This document shows positions 52,453-64,000 of a stretch of 64,000 nt of DNA, piece by piece. Position 1 is the stretch's first letter, and the number at the start of each line of letters is the position of its first letter. A program made the translations under genes and the position numbers. Origin of the DNA: Escherichia boydii (GTDB taxonomy: Bacteria; Pseudomonadota; Gammaproteobacteria; Enterobacterales; Enterobacteriaceae); assembly GCA_041890495.1 (NCBI GenBank), contig CP169086.1:3720001-3784000 (forward strand), in the 5' to 3' direction. The notes beneath the pieces are model-generated. The model had not been told where the DNA came from and did not search any database. It was given only the letters and a program-made list of their open reading frames with translations.

Positions 52453-52923
52453 GTGAATCTTAACGCAACAATCCTCGGCCAGGCCATCGCGTTTGTCCTG
52501 TTCGTTCTGTTCTGCATGAAGTACGTATGGCCGCCATTAATGGCAGCCATCGAAAAACGTCAAAAAGAAATTGCTGACGGCCTTGCTTCCGCAGAACGAG
52601 CACATAAGGACCTTGACCTTGCAAAGGCCAGCGCGACCGACCAGCTGAAAAAAGCGAAAGCGGAAGCCCAGGTAATCATCGAGCAGGCGAACAAACGCCG
52701 CTCGCAGATTCTGGACGAAGCGAAAGCTGAGGCAGAACAGGAACGTACTAAAATCGTGGCCCAGGCGCAGGCGGAAATTGAAGCCGAGCGTAAACGTGCC
52801 CGTGAAGAGCTGCGTAAGCAAGTTGCTATCCTGGCTGTTGCTGGCGCCGAGAAGATCATCGAACGTTCCGTGGATGAAGCTGCTAACAGCGACATCGTGG
52901 ATAAACTTGTCGCTGAACTGTAA
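52453..52923 (+). CDS. atpF: F0F1 ATP synthase subunit b
   Basis: A 156-residue peripheral stalk subunit with one N-terminal membrane helix (about residues 5-25) and a long charged coiled coil (residues ~30-120, rich in Lys, Glu and Ala). It starts at GTG 52453. Two copies link F0 to delta on F1. Confidence 0.97.
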
Positions 52924-52937
52924 GGAGGGAGGGGCTG

Positions 52938-53471
52938 ATGTCTGAATTTATTACGGTAGCTCGCCCCTACGCCAAAGCAGCTTTTGACTTTGCCGTCGAA
53001 CACCAAAGTGTAGAACGCTGGCAGGACATGCTGGCGTTTGCCGCCGAGGTAACCAAAAACGAACAAATGGCAGAGCTTCTCTCTGGCGCGCTTGCGCCAG
53101 AAACGCTCGCCGAGTCGTTTATCGCAGTTTGTGGTGAGCAACTGGACGAAAACGGTCAGAACCTGATTCGGGTTATGGCTGAAAATGGTCGTCTTAACGC
53201 GCTCCCGAATGTTCTGGAGCAGTTTATTCACCTGCGTGCCGTGAGTGAGGCTACCGCTGAGGTAGACGTCATTTCCGCTGCCGCACTGAGTGAACAACAG
53301 CTCGCGAAAATTTCTGCTGCGATGGAAAAACGTCTGTCACGCAAAGTTAAGCTGAATTGCAAAATCGATAAGTCTGTAATGGCAGGCGTTATCATCCGAG
53401 CGGGTGATATGGTCATTGATGGCAGCGTACGCGGTCGTCTTGAGCGCCTTGCAGACGTCTTGCAGTCTTAA
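52938..53471 (+). CDS. atpH: F0F1 ATP synthase subunit delta
   Basis: A 177-residue peripheral stalk subunit. The N-terminal helical domain (ARPYAKAAFDFA) binds the alpha N-termini; the C-terminal part (VMAGVIIRAGDMVIDGSVRGRL) has the conserved OSCP/delta signature. It lies 14 bp after atpF. Confidence 0.97.
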   Translation: MSEFITVARPYAKAAFDFAVEHQSVERWQDMLAFAAEVTKNEQMAELLSGALAPETLAESFIAVCGEQLDENGQNLIRVMAENGRLNALPNVLEQFIHLRAVSEATAEVDVISAAALSEQQLAKISAAMEKRLSRKVKLNCKIDKSVMAGVIIRAGDMVIDGSVRGRLERLADVLQS

Positions 53472-53483
53472 GGGGACTGGAGC

Positions 53484-55025
53484 ATGCAACTGAATTCCAC
53501 CGAAATCAGCGAACTGATCAAGCAGCGCATTGCTCAGTTCAATGTTGTGAGTGAAGCTCACAACGAAGGTACTATTGTTTCTGTAAGTGACGGTGTTATC
53601 CGCATTCACGGCCTGGCCGATTGTATGCAGGGTGAAATGATCTCCCTGCCGGGTAACCGTTACGCTATCGCACTGAACCTCGAGCGCGACTCTGTAGGTG
53701 CGGTTGTTATGGGTCCGTACGCTGACCTTGCCGAAGGCATGAAAGTTAAGTGTACTGGCCGTATCCTGGAAGTTCCGGTTGGCCGTGGCCTGCTGGGCCG
53801 TGTGGTTAACACTCTGGGTGCACCAATCGACGGTAAAGGTCCGCTGGATCACGACGGCTTCTCTGCTGTAGAAGCAATCGCTCCGGGCGTTATCGAACGT
53901 CAGTCCGTAGATCAGCCGGTACAGACCGGTTATAAAGCCGTTGACTCCATGATCCCAATCGGTCGTGGTCAGCGTGAATTGATCATCGGTGACCGTCAGA
54001 CAGGTAAAACCGCACTGGCTATCGATGCCATCATCAACCAGCGCGATTCCGGTATCAAATGTATCTATGTCGCTATCGGCCAGAAAGCGTCCACCATTTC
54101 TAACGTGGTACGTAAACTGGAAGAGCACGGCGCACTGGCTAACACCATCGTTGTGGTAGCAACCGCGTCTGAATCCGCTGCACTGCAATACCTGGCACCG
54201 TATGCCGGTTGCGCAATGGGCGAATACTTCCGTGACCGCGGTGAAGATGCGCTGATCATTTACGATGACCTGTCTAAACAGGCTGTTGCTTACCGTCAGA
54301 TCTCCCTGCTGCTCCGTCGTCCGCCAGGACGTGAAGCATTCCCGGGCGACGTTTTCTACCTCCACTCTCGTCTGCTGGAGCGTGCTGCACGTGTTAACGC
54401 CGAATACGTTGAAGCCTTCACCAAAGGTGAAGTGAAAGGGAAAACCGGTTCTCTGACCGCACTGCCGATTATCGAAACTCAGGCGGGTGACGTTTCTGCG
54501 TTCGTTCCGACCAACGTAATCTCCATTACCGATGGTCAGATCTTCCTGGAAACCAACCTGTTCAACGCCGGTATTCGTCCTGCGGTTAACCCGGGTATTT
54601 CCGTATCCCGTGTTGGTGGTGCAGCACAGACCAAGATCATGAAAAAACTGTCCGGTGGTATCCGTACCGCTCTGGCACAGTATCGTGAACTGGCAGCGTT
54701 CTCTCAGTTTGCATCCGACCTTGACGATGCAACACGTAAGCAGCTTGACCACGGTCAGAAAGTGACCGAACTGCTGAAACAGAAACAGTATGCGCCGATG
54801 TCCGTTGCGCAGCAGTCTCTGGTTCTGTTCGCAGCAGAACGTGGTTACCTGGCGGATGTTGAACTGTCGAAAATTGGCAGCTTCGAAGCCGCTCTGCTGG
54901 CTTACGTCGACCGTGATCACGCTCCGTTGATGCAAGAGATCAACCAGACCGGTGGCTACAACGACGAAATCGAAGGCAAGCTGAAAGGCATCCTCGATTC
55001 CTTCAAAGCAACCCAATCCTGGTAA
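53484..55025 (+). CDS. atpA: F0F1 ATP synthase subunit alpha
   Basis: A 513-residue non-catalytic nucleotide-binding F1 subunit. The beta-barrel (1-95) is followed by the core with Walker [11 protein letters not shown] (about residues 169-178), the [13 protein letters not shown] signature and the helical C-terminal domain. It lies 12 bp after atpH. Confidence 0.98.
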
Positions 55026-55075
55026 CGTCTGGCGGCTTGCCTTAGGGCAGGCCGCAAGGCATTGAGGAGAAGCTC

Positions 55076-55939
55076 ATGGCCGGCGCAAAAGAGATACGTA
55101 GTAAGATCGCAAGCGTCCAGAACACGCAAAAGATCACTAAAGCGATGGAGATGGTCGCCGCTTCCAAAATGCGTAAATCGCAGGATCGCATGGCGGCCAG
55201 CCGTCCTTATGCAGAAACCATGCGCAAAGTGATTGGTCACCTTGCACACGGTAATCTGGAATATAAGCACCCTTACCTGGAAGACCGCGACGTTAAACGC
55301 GTGGGCTACCTGGTGGTGTCGACCGACCGTGGTTTGTGCGGTGGTTTGAACATTAACCTGTTCAAAAAACTGCTGGCGGAAATGAAGACCTGGACCGACA
55401 AAGGCGTTCAATGCGACCTCGCAATGATCGGCTCGAAAGGCGTGTCGTTCTTCAACTCCGTGGGCGGCAATGTTGTTGCCCAGGTCACCGGCATGGGGGA
55501 TAACCCTTCCCTGTCCGAACTGATCGGTCCGGTAAAAGTGATGTTGCAGGCCTACGACGAAGGCCGTCTGGACAAGCTTTACATTGTCAGCAACAAATTT
55601 ATTAACACCATGTCTCAGGTTCCGACCATCAGCCAGCTGCTGCCGTTACCGGCATCAGATGATGATGATCTGAAACATAAATCCTGGGATTACCTGTACG
55701 AACCCGATCCGAAGGCGTTGCTGGATACCCTGCTGCGTCGTTATGTCGAATCTCAGGTTTATCAGGGCGTGGTTGAAAACCTGGCCAGCGAGCAGGCCGC
55801 CCGTATGGTGGCGATGAAAGCCGCGACCGACAATGGCGGCAGCCTGATTAAAGAGCTGCAGTTGGTATACAACAAAGCTCGTCAGGCCAGCATTACTCAG
55901 GAACTCACCGAGATCGTCTCGGGGGCCGCCGCGGTTTAA
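55076..55939 (+). CDS. atpG: F0F1 ATP synthase subunit gamma
   Basis: A 287-residue rotor shaft. Long N- and C-terminal helices (residues ~1-55 and ~210-287) form the coiled coil inside the alpha3beta3 ring; the conserved C-terminal segment is [19 protein letters not shown]. Confidence 0.97.
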
Positions 55940-55965
55940 ACAGGTTATTTCGTAGAGGATTTAAG

Positions 55966-57348
55966 ATGGCTACTGGAAAGATTGTCCAGGTAATCGGCGC
56001 CGTAGTTGACGTCGAATTCCCTCAGGATGCCGTACCGCGCGTGTACGATGCTCTTGAGGTGCAAAATGGTAATGAGCGTCTGGTGCTGGAAGTTCAGCAG
56101 CAGCTCGGCGGCGGTATCGTACGTACCATCGCAATGGGTTCCTCCGACGGTCTGCGTCGCGGTCTGGATGTAAAAGACCTCGAACACCCGATTGAAGTCC
56201 CGGTAGGTAAAGCGACTCTGGGCCGTATCATGAACGTACTGGGTGAACCGGTCGACATGAAAGGCGAGATCGGTGAAGAAGAGCGTTGGGCGATTCACCG
56301 CGCAGCACCTTCCTACGAAGAGCTGTCAAACTCTCAGGAACTGCTGGAAACCGGTATCAAAGTTATCGACCTGATGTGTCCGTTCGCTAAGGGCGGTAAA
56401 GTTGGTCTGTTCGGTGGTGCGGGTGTAGGTAAAACCGTAAACATGATGGAGCTCATTCGTAACATCGCGATCGAGCACTCCGGTTACTCTGTGTTTGCGG
56501 GCGTAGGTGAACGTACTCGTGAGGGTAACGACTTCTACCACGAAATGACCGACTCCAACGTTATCGACAAAGTATCCCTGGTGTATGGCCAGATGAACGA
56601 GCCGCCGGGAAACCGTCTGCGCGTTGCTCTGACCGGTCTGACCATGGCTGAGAAATTCCGTGACGAAGGTCGTGACGTTCTGCTGTTCGTTGACAACATC
56701 TATCGTTACACCCTGGCCGGTACGGAAGTATCCGCACTGCTGGGCCGTATGCCTTCAGCGGTAGGTTATCAGCCGACCCTGGCGGAAGAGATGGGCGTTC
56801 TGCAGGAACGTATCACCTCCACCAAAACTGGTTCTATCACCTCCGTACAGGCAGTATACGTACCTGCGGATGACTTGACTGACCCGTCTCCGGCAACCAC
56901 CTTTGCGCACCTTGACGCAACCGTGGTACTGAGCCGTCAGATCGCGTCTCTGGGTATCTACCCGGCCGTTGACCCGCTGGACTCCACCAGCCGTCAGCTG
57001 GACCCGCTGGTGGTTGGTCAGGAACACTACGACACCGCGCGTGGCGTTCAGTCCATCCTGCAACGTTATCAGGAACTGAAAGACATCATCGCCATCCTGG
57101 GTATGGATGAACTGTCTGAAGAAGACAAACTGGTGGTAGCGCGTGCTCGTAAGATCCAGCGCTTCCTGTCCCAGCCGTTCTTCGTGGCAGAAGTATTCAC
57201 CGGTTCTCCGGGTAAATACGTCTCCCTGAAAGACACCATCCGTGGCTTTAAAGGCATCATGGAAGGCGAATACGATCACCTGCCGGAGCAGGCGTTCTAC
57301 ATGGTCGGTTCCATCGAAGAAGCTGTGGAAAAAGCCAAAAAACTTTAA
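55966..57348 (+). CDS. atpD: F0F1 ATP synthase subunit beta
   Basis: A 460-residue catalytic subunit. The P-loop [11 protein letters not shown] is near residues 149-159, followed by the catalytic Glu in [11 protein letters not shown], and the DELSEED motif (about residues 380-386) that contacts gamma/epsilon. It lies 26 bp after atpG. Confidence 0.98.
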
Positions 57349-57368
57349 CGCCTTAATCGGAGGGTGAT

Positions 57369-57788
57369 ATGGCAATGACTTACCACCTGGACGTCGTCAG
57401 CGCAGAGCAACAAATGTTCTCTGGTCTGGTCGAGAAAATCCAGGTAACGGGTAGCGAAGGTGAACTGGGGATCTACCCTGGCCACGCACCGCTGCTCACC
57501 GCCATTAAGCCTGGTATGATTCGCATCGTGAAACAGCACGGTCACGAAGAGTTTATCTATCTGTCTGGCGGCATTCTTGAAGTGCAGCCTGGCAACGTGA
57601 CCGTTCTGGCCGACACCGCAATTCGCGGCCAGGATCTCGACGAAGCGCGAGCCATGGAAGCGAAACGTAAGGCTGAAGAGCACATTAGCAGCTCTCACGG
57701 CGACGTAGATTACGCTCAGGCGTCTGCGGAACTGGCCAAAGCGATCGCGCAGCTGCGCGTTATCGAGTTGACCAAAAAAGCGATGTAA
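57369..57788 (+). CDS. atpC: F0F1 ATP synthase subunit epsilon
   Basis: A 139-residue central-stalk subunit. The N-terminal beta-sandwich (residues 1-85, with [14 protein letters not shown]) is followed by a two-helix C-terminal domain that inhibits hydrolysis. It is the last gene of the operon, followed by a terminator. Confidence 0.97.
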
Positions 57789-57806
57789 CACCGGCTTGAA
57801 AAGCAC

Positions 57807-57840
57807 AAAAGCCAGTCTGGAAACAGGCTGGCTTTTTTTT
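57807..57840 (+). terminator. atp operon terminator
   Basis: GCCAGTCTG-GAAA-CAGGCTGGC (one G-U pair) is followed by eight T, starting about 20 nt after atpC. Confidence 0.9.
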
Positions 57841-57954
57841 GCGCGTGTGACCCGTCCTGAATAGCGTTCACATAGATCCTGCTGATATAAAACCCCCCTG
57901 TTTTCCTGTTTATTCATTGATCGAAATAAGAGCAAAAACATCCACCTGACGCTT

Positions 57955-57977
57955 AAATTAAGGTACTGCCTTAATTT
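57955..57977 (+). promoter_or_regulatory. Inverted repeat upstream of glmU, candidate NagC operator
   Basis: The perfect dyad AAATTAAGG-TACTG-CCTTAATTT lies about 165 bp upstream of glmU. In E. coli the glmUS promoters are controlled by NagC binding to AT-rich dyads in this region, so NagC is the likely reader. The rest of 57841-58140 holds no supported gene and should contain the glmU promoters. Confidence 0.5.
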
Positions 57978-58140
57978 TCTGCAGACAAAAGGCGTGACGA
58001 TGGTCGAAAATGGCGCTTTCGTCAGCGGGGATAATCCGTTATTGAACAATTTATCCTCTGTCCATTTCACGATGAAAAAAATGTAGTTTTTTCAAGGTGA
58101 AGCGGTTTAAATTCGTTCTCAAATTACAGTCAGGACGCGT

Positions 58141-59511
58141 ATGTTGAATAATGCTATGAGCGTAGTGATCCTTGCCGCAGGCAAAGGCACGCGCATGTAT
58201 TCCGATCTTCCGAAAGTGCTGCATACCCTTGCCGGGAAAGCGATGGTTCAGCATGTCATTGATGCTGCGAATGAATTAGGCGCAGCGCACGTTCACCTGG
58301 TGTACGGTCACGGCGGCGATCTGCTAAAACAGGCGCTGAAAGACGACAACCTTAACTGGGTGCTTCAGGCAGAGCAGCTGGGTACGGGTCATGCAATGCA
58401 GCAGGCCGCACCTTTCTTTGCCGATGATGAAGACATTTTAATGCTCTACGGCGACGTGCCGCTGATCTCTGTCGAAACACTCCAGCGTCTGCGTGATGCT
58501 AAACCGCAGGGTGGCATTGGTCTGCTGACGGTGAAACTGGATGATCCGACCGGTTATGGACGTATCACCCGTGAAAACGGCAAAGTTACCGGCATTGTTG
58601 AGCACAAAGATGCCACCGACGAGCAGCGTCAGATTCAGGAGATCAACACCGGCATTCTGATTGCCAACGGCGCAGATATGAAACGCTGGCTGGCGAAGCT
58701 GACCAACAATAATGCTCAGGGCGAATACTACATCACCGACATTATTGCGCTGGCGTATCAGGAAGGGCGTGAAATCGTCGCCGTTCATCCGCAACGTTTA
58801 AGCGAAGTAGAAGGCGTGAATAACCGCCTGCAACTCTCCCGTCTGGAGCGTGTTTATCAGTCCGAACAGGCTGAAAAACTGCTGTTAGCAGGCGTTATGC
58901 TGCGCGATCCAGCGCGTTTTGATCTGCGTGGTACGCTAACTCACGGGCGCGATGTTGAAATTGATACTAACGTTATCATCGAGGGCAACGTGACTCTCGG
59001 TCATCGCGTGAAAATTGGCACCGGTTGCGTGATTAAAAACAGCGTGATTGGCGATGATTGCGAAATCAGTCCGTATACCGTTGTGGAAGATGCGAATCTG
59101 GCAGCGGCCTGTACCATTGGCCCGTTTGCCCGTTTGCGTCCTGGTGCTGAGTTGCTGGAAGGTGCTCACGTCGGTAACTTCGTTGAGATGAAAAAAGCGC
59201 GTCTGGGTAAAGGCTCGAAAGCTGGTCATCTGACTTACCTGGGCGATGCGGAAATTGGCGATAACGTTAACATCGGCGCGGGAACCATTACCTGCAACTA
59301 CGATGGTGCGAATAAATTTAAGACCATTATCGGCGACGATGTGTTTGTTGGTTCCGACACTCAGCTGGTGGCCCCGGTAACAGTAGGCAAAGGCGCGACC
59401 ATTGCTGCGGGTACAACTGTGACGCGTAATGTCGGCGAAAATGCATTAGCTATCAGCCGTGTGCCGCAGACTCAGAAAGAAGGCTGGCGTCGTCCGGTAA
59501 AGAAAAAGTGA
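58141..59511 (+). CDS. glmU: Bifunctional UDP-GlcNAc pyrophosphorylase / GlcN-1-P acetyltransferase GlmU
   Basis: A 456-residue enzyme that makes UDP-GlcNAc for peptidoglycan and LPS. The N-terminal uridyltransferase has VILAAGKGTRMYSDLPK (about residues 9-25) and LMLYGDVPLI. The C-terminal left-handed beta-helix has hexapeptide repeats and the acetyl-transfer region NVNIGAGTITCNYDG. It is followed by glmS after 165 bp. Confidence 0.97.
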   Translation: MLNNAMSVVILAAGKGTRMYSDLPKVLHTLAGKAMVQHVIDAANELGAAHVHLVYGHGGDLLKQALKDDNLNWVLQAEQLGTGHAMQQAAPFFADDEDILMLYGDVPLISVETLQRLRDAKPQGGIGLLTVKLDDPTGYGRITRENGKVTGIVEHKDATDEQRQIQEINTGILIANGADMKRWLAKLTNNNAQGEYYITDIIALAYQEGREIVAVHPQRLSEVEGVNNRLQLSRLERVYQSEQAEKLLLAGVMLRDPARFDLRGTLTHGRDVEIDTNVIIEGNVTLGHRVKIGTGCVIKNSVIGDDCEISPYTVVEDANLAAACTIGPFARLRPGAELLEGAHVGNFVEMKKARLGKGSKAGHLTYLGDAEIGDNVNIGAGTITCNYDGANKFKTIIGDDVFVGSDTQLVAPVTVGKGATIAAGTTVTRNVGENALAISRVPQTQKEGWRRPVKKK

Positions 59512-59676
59512 TTCATTCTGGCCGGCTAACCCGGTCACATGGGATGAGGAGATAACATAATCTCCCTCCCACAAGCAGTAACTATAAAAATAACCCCACT
59601 CTCTACAAGGCTCGGGGCGCCCGAAAAAACGGGCATACAGGTTGACCGACAACGATATAAATCGGAATCAAAAACT

Positions 59677-61506
59677 ATGTGTGGAATTGTTGGCGCGATC
59701 GCGCAACGTGATGTAGCAGAAATCCTTCTTGAAGGTTTACGTCGTCTGGAATACCGCGGATATGACTCTGCCGGTCTGGCCGTTGTTGATGCAGAAGGTC
59801 ATATGACCCGCCTGCGTCGCCTCGGTAAAGTCCAGATGCTGGCACAGGCAGCGGAAGAACATCCTCTGCATGGCGGCACTGGTATTGCTCACACTCGCTG
59901 GGCGACCCACGGTGAACCTTCAGAAGTGAATGCGCATCCGCATGTTTCTGAACACATTGTGGTGGTGCATAACGGCATCATCGAAAACCATGAACCGCTG
60001 CGTGAAGAGCTAAAAGCGCGTGGCTATACCTTCGTTTCTGAAACCGACACCGAAGTGATTGCCCATCTGGTGAACTGGGAGCTGAAACAAGGCGGGACTC
60101 TGCGTGAGGCCGTTCTGCGTGCTATCCCGCAGCTGCGTGGTGCGTACGGTACAGTGATCATGGACTCCCGTCACCCGGATACCCTGCTGGCGGCACGTTC
60201 TGGTAGTCCGCTGGTGATTGGCCTGGGGATGGGCGAAAACTTTATCGCTTCTGACCAGCTGGCGCTGTTGCCGGTGACCCGTCGCTTTATCTTCCTTGAA
60301 GAGGGCGATATTGCGGAAATCACTCGCCGTTCGGTAAACATCTTCGATAAAACTGGCGCGGAAGTAAAACGTCAGGATATCGAATCCAATCTGCAATATG
60401 ACGCGGGCGATAAAGGCATTTACCGTCACTACATGCAGAAAGAGATCTACGAACAGCCGAACGCGATCAAAAACACCCTTACCGGACGCATCAGCCACGG
60501 TCAGGTTGATTTAAGCGAGCTGGGACCGAACGCCGACGAACTGCTGTCGAAGGTTGAGCATATTCAGATCCTCGCCTGTGGTACTTCTTATAACTCCGGT
60601 ATGGTTTCCCGCTACTGGTTTGAATCGCTAGCAGGTATTCCGTGCGACGTCGAAATCGCCTCTGAATTCCGCTATCGCAAATCTGCCGTGCGTCGTAACA
60701 GCCTGATGATCACCTTGTCACAGTCTGGCGAAACCGCGGATACCCTGGCTGGCCTGCGTCTGTCGAAAGAGCTGGGTTACCTTGGTTCACTGGCAATCTG
60801 TAACGTTCCGGGTTCTTCTCTGGTGCGCGAATCCGATCTGGCGCTAATGACCAACGCGGGTACAGAAATCGGCGTGGCATCCACTAAAGCATTCACCACT
60901 CAGTTAACTGTGCTGTTGATGCTGGTGGCGAAGCTGTCTCGCCTGAAAGGTCTGGATGCCTCCATTGAACATGACATCGTGCATGGTCTGCAGGCGCTGC
61001 CGAGCCGTATTGAGCAGATGCTGTCTCAGGACAAACGCATTGAAGCGCTGGCAGAAGATTTCTCTGACAAACATCACGCGCTGTTCCTGGGCCGTGGCGA
61101 TCAGTACCCAATCGCGCTGGAAGGCGCATTGAAGTTGAAAGAGATCTCTTACATTCACGCTGAAGCCTACGCTGCTGGCGAACTGAAACACGGTCCGCTG
61201 GCGCTAATTGATGCCGATATGCCGGTTATTGTTGTTGCACCGAACAACGAATTGCTGGAAAAACTGAAATCCAACATTGAAGAAGTTCGCGCGCGTGGCG
61301 GTCAGTTGTATGTCTTCGCCGATCAGGATGCGGGTTTTGTAAGTAGCGATAACATGCACATCATCGAGATGCCGCATGTGGAAGAGGTGATTGCACCGAT
61401 CTTCTACACCGTTCCGCTGCAGCTGCTGGCTTACCATGTCGCGCTGATCAAAGGCACCGACGTTGACCAGCCGCGTAACCTGGCAAAATCGGTTACGGTT
61501 GAGTAA
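59677..61506 (+). CDS. glmS: Glutamine--fructose-6-phosphate aminotransferase GlmS
   Basis: A 609-residue enzyme that makes glucosamine-6-phosphate, the first step of amino-sugar synthesis. The N-terminal Ntn glutaminase has catalytic Cys1 (after Met removal, MCGIVGAI) and HTRWATHG. Two SIS domains follow, with CGTSYNSG and TLSQSGETADT. The glmU-glmS mRNA is processed and controlled by GlmY/GlmZ in E. coli. The 165-bp leader is consistent with that, but I did not verify pairing. Confidence 0.97.
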   Translation: MCGIVGAIAQRDVAEILLEGLRRLEYRGYDSAGLAVVDAEGHMTRLRRLGKVQMLAQAAEEHPLHGGTGIAHTRWATHGEPSEVNAHPHVSEHIVVVHNGIIENHEPLREELKARGYTFVSETDTEVIAHLVNWELKQGGTLREAVLRAIPQLRGAYGTVIMDSRHPDTLLAARSGSPLVIGLGMGENFIASDQLALLPVTRRFIFLEEGDIAEITRRSVNIFDKTGAEVKRQDIESNLQYDAGDKGIYRHYMQKEIYEQPNAIKNTLTGRISHGQVDLSELGPNADELLSKVEHIQILACGTSYNSGMVSRYWFESLAGIPCDVEIASEFRYRKSAVRRNSLMITLSQSGETADTLAGLRLSKELGYLGSLAICNVPGSSLVRESDLALMTNAGTEIGVASTKAFTTQLTVLLMLVAKLSRLKGLDASIEHDIVHGLQALPSRIEQMLSQDKRIEALAEDFSDKHHALFLGRGDQYPIALEGALKLKEISYIHAEAYAAGELKHGPLALIDADMPVIVVAPNNELLEKLKSNIEEVRARGGQLYVFADQDAGFVSSDNMHIIEMPHVEEVIAPIFYTVPLQLLAYHVALIKGTDVDQPRNLAKSVTVE

Positions 61507-61513
61507 TAAATGG

Positions 61514-61539
61514 ATGCCCTGCGTAAGCGGGGCATTTTT
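61514..61539 (+). terminator. glmS terminator
   Basis: ATGCCCTGC-GTAA-GCGGGGCAT (one G-U pair) followed by TTTTTC starts 8 nt after the glmS stop. Confidence 0.88.
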
Positions 61540-61713
61540 CTTCCTGTTATGTTTTTAATCAAACATCCTGCCAACTCCATGTGACAAACCGTCATCTTCG
61601 GCTACTTTTTCTCTGTCACAGAATGAAAATTTTTCTGTCATCTCTTCGTTATTAATGTTTGTAATTGACTGAATATCAACGCTTATTTAAATCAGACTGA
61701 AGACTTTATCTCT

Positions 61714-61769
61714 CTGTCATAAAACTGTCATATTCCTTACATATAACTGTCACCTGTTTGTCCTATTTT
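61714..61769 (+). promoter_or_regulatory. pstS promoter with two PhoB (Pho) boxes
   Basis: Pho box 1 is CTGTCATAAAACTGTCAT (61714-61731) and Pho box 2 CTTACATATAACTGTCAC (61736-61753). Each holds two 7-bp direct repeats spaced 4 bp. They replace the -35; a -10-like TATTTT lies at 61764-61769. Phospho-PhoB binding should induce pst under phosphate starvation. Confidence 0.93.
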
Positions 61770-61801
61770 GCTTCTCGTAGCCAACAAACAATGCTTTATG
61801 A

Positions 61802-62860
<1,059 letters not shown>

Positions 62861-62870
62861 TAAAACTCCA

Positions 62871-62910
62871 GGCCGGGTACGGTGTTTTACTACGCCGCAT
62901 CCGGCATTAC
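62871..62910. repeat. REP element between pstS and pstC
   Basis: The inverted unit GGCCGGGTACGG...CCGCATCCGGCATTAC lies in the 89-bp gap. Such an element helps keep pstS mRNA in excess over pstC. Confidence 0.8.
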
Positions 62911-62946
62911 AAAATGACTTTGTAAACGCGTTTAACTGAAGAGTAA

Positions 62947-63908
<962 letters not shown>

Positions 63909-63909
<1 letters not shown>

Positions 63910-64000
63910 TGGCTATGGTTGAAATGCAAACCAATGCGGCGCTGGCTGAATCCCGCCGCAAAATGCAGGCGCGTCGCCGCCTCAAGAACCGTATTGCACT
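63909..64000 (+). CDS. pstA: Phosphate ABC transporter permease PstA, N-terminal part
   Basis: ATG 63909 shares one base with the pstC stop. The 30 visible codons (MAMVEMQTNAALAESRRKMQ and on) match the cytoplasmic N-terminus of E. coli PstA; the gene runs off the window. Confidence 0.92.

Noticed and set aside
53337..55016. 559-codon minus-strand frame opposite atpA
   Set aside because: Antisense shadow of atpA; the plus-strand product has all ATP synthase alpha motifs.

Overview
The window is a chromosomal segment of an enterobacterium of the genus Escherichia. The gene order, the protein lengths and the replication origin (three 13-mers plus DnaA boxes between mioC and mnmG) follow E. coli closely. 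It is not a K-12-like chromosome: mobA and yihG differ clearly from the E. coli K-12 versions as I remember them, several K-12 genes are absent, and one locus is foreign to K-12. A non-K-12 lineage such as E. albertii or E. fergusonii is possible, but I cannot name the species from sequence alone.

Layout. 1-3124: the 3' end of an alpha/beta hydrolase, then the leftward cluster yihX-yihY-dtd-fabY. 3125-8624: an accessory block with a FidL-like protein, a MarT/CadC-like membrane regulator, a LuxR-type regulator and a 969-residue autotransporter. It sits where K-12 carries the sulfoquinovose (yihL-yihW) genes. 8625-18719: typA, the nitrogen regulon genes glnA-glnL-glnG with their NtrC and sigma-54 sites, yshB, hemN, a 57-codon ORF, yihI, the sRNA CsrC and engB. 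18720-26442: the sRNA Spot 42, polA, yihG, dsbA, srkA, yihD, mobA and mobB. 26540-31900: one leftward rRNA operon (16S, tRNA-Glu, 23S, 5S) with P1/P2 promoters. 32033-42026: yieP, hsrA, the ribose operon rbsDACBKR and kup. 42249-47329: ravA-viaA, asnA, asnC, mioC. 47352-47610: oriC. 47708-61506: mnmG, rsmG, the ATP synthase operon atpIBEFHAGDC, glmU and glmS. 61714-64000: Pho boxes, pstS, pstC and the start of pstA.

Genes that act together: glnL/glnG sense nitrogen and drive glnA through sigma-54; RbsR controls ribose uptake and phosphorylation; the nine atp genes build the F1Fo ATPase; GlmS and GlmU make UDP-GlcNAc; srkA-dsbA serve envelope folding and stress; the pst genes import phosphate under PhoB.

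Most notable points: (1) a marT-fidL-misL-like locus replacing the sulfoquinovose genes; (2) an rRNA operon whose 5' flank is that of K-12 rrnC and whose 3' flank is that of K-12 rrnA, implying that the intervening ~94 kb has moved; (3) three lesions in otherwise near-identical genes: a 1-nt frameshift in ravA, a 1-nt frameshift in the last codons of dsbA that extends the protein, and a six-residue in-frame deletion in rbsA; (4) a 57-residue membrane ORF fitted exactly between yihI and hemN; (5) a perfect 53-bp tandem duplication beside Spot 42. I found no CRISPR array, prophage or insertion sequence.
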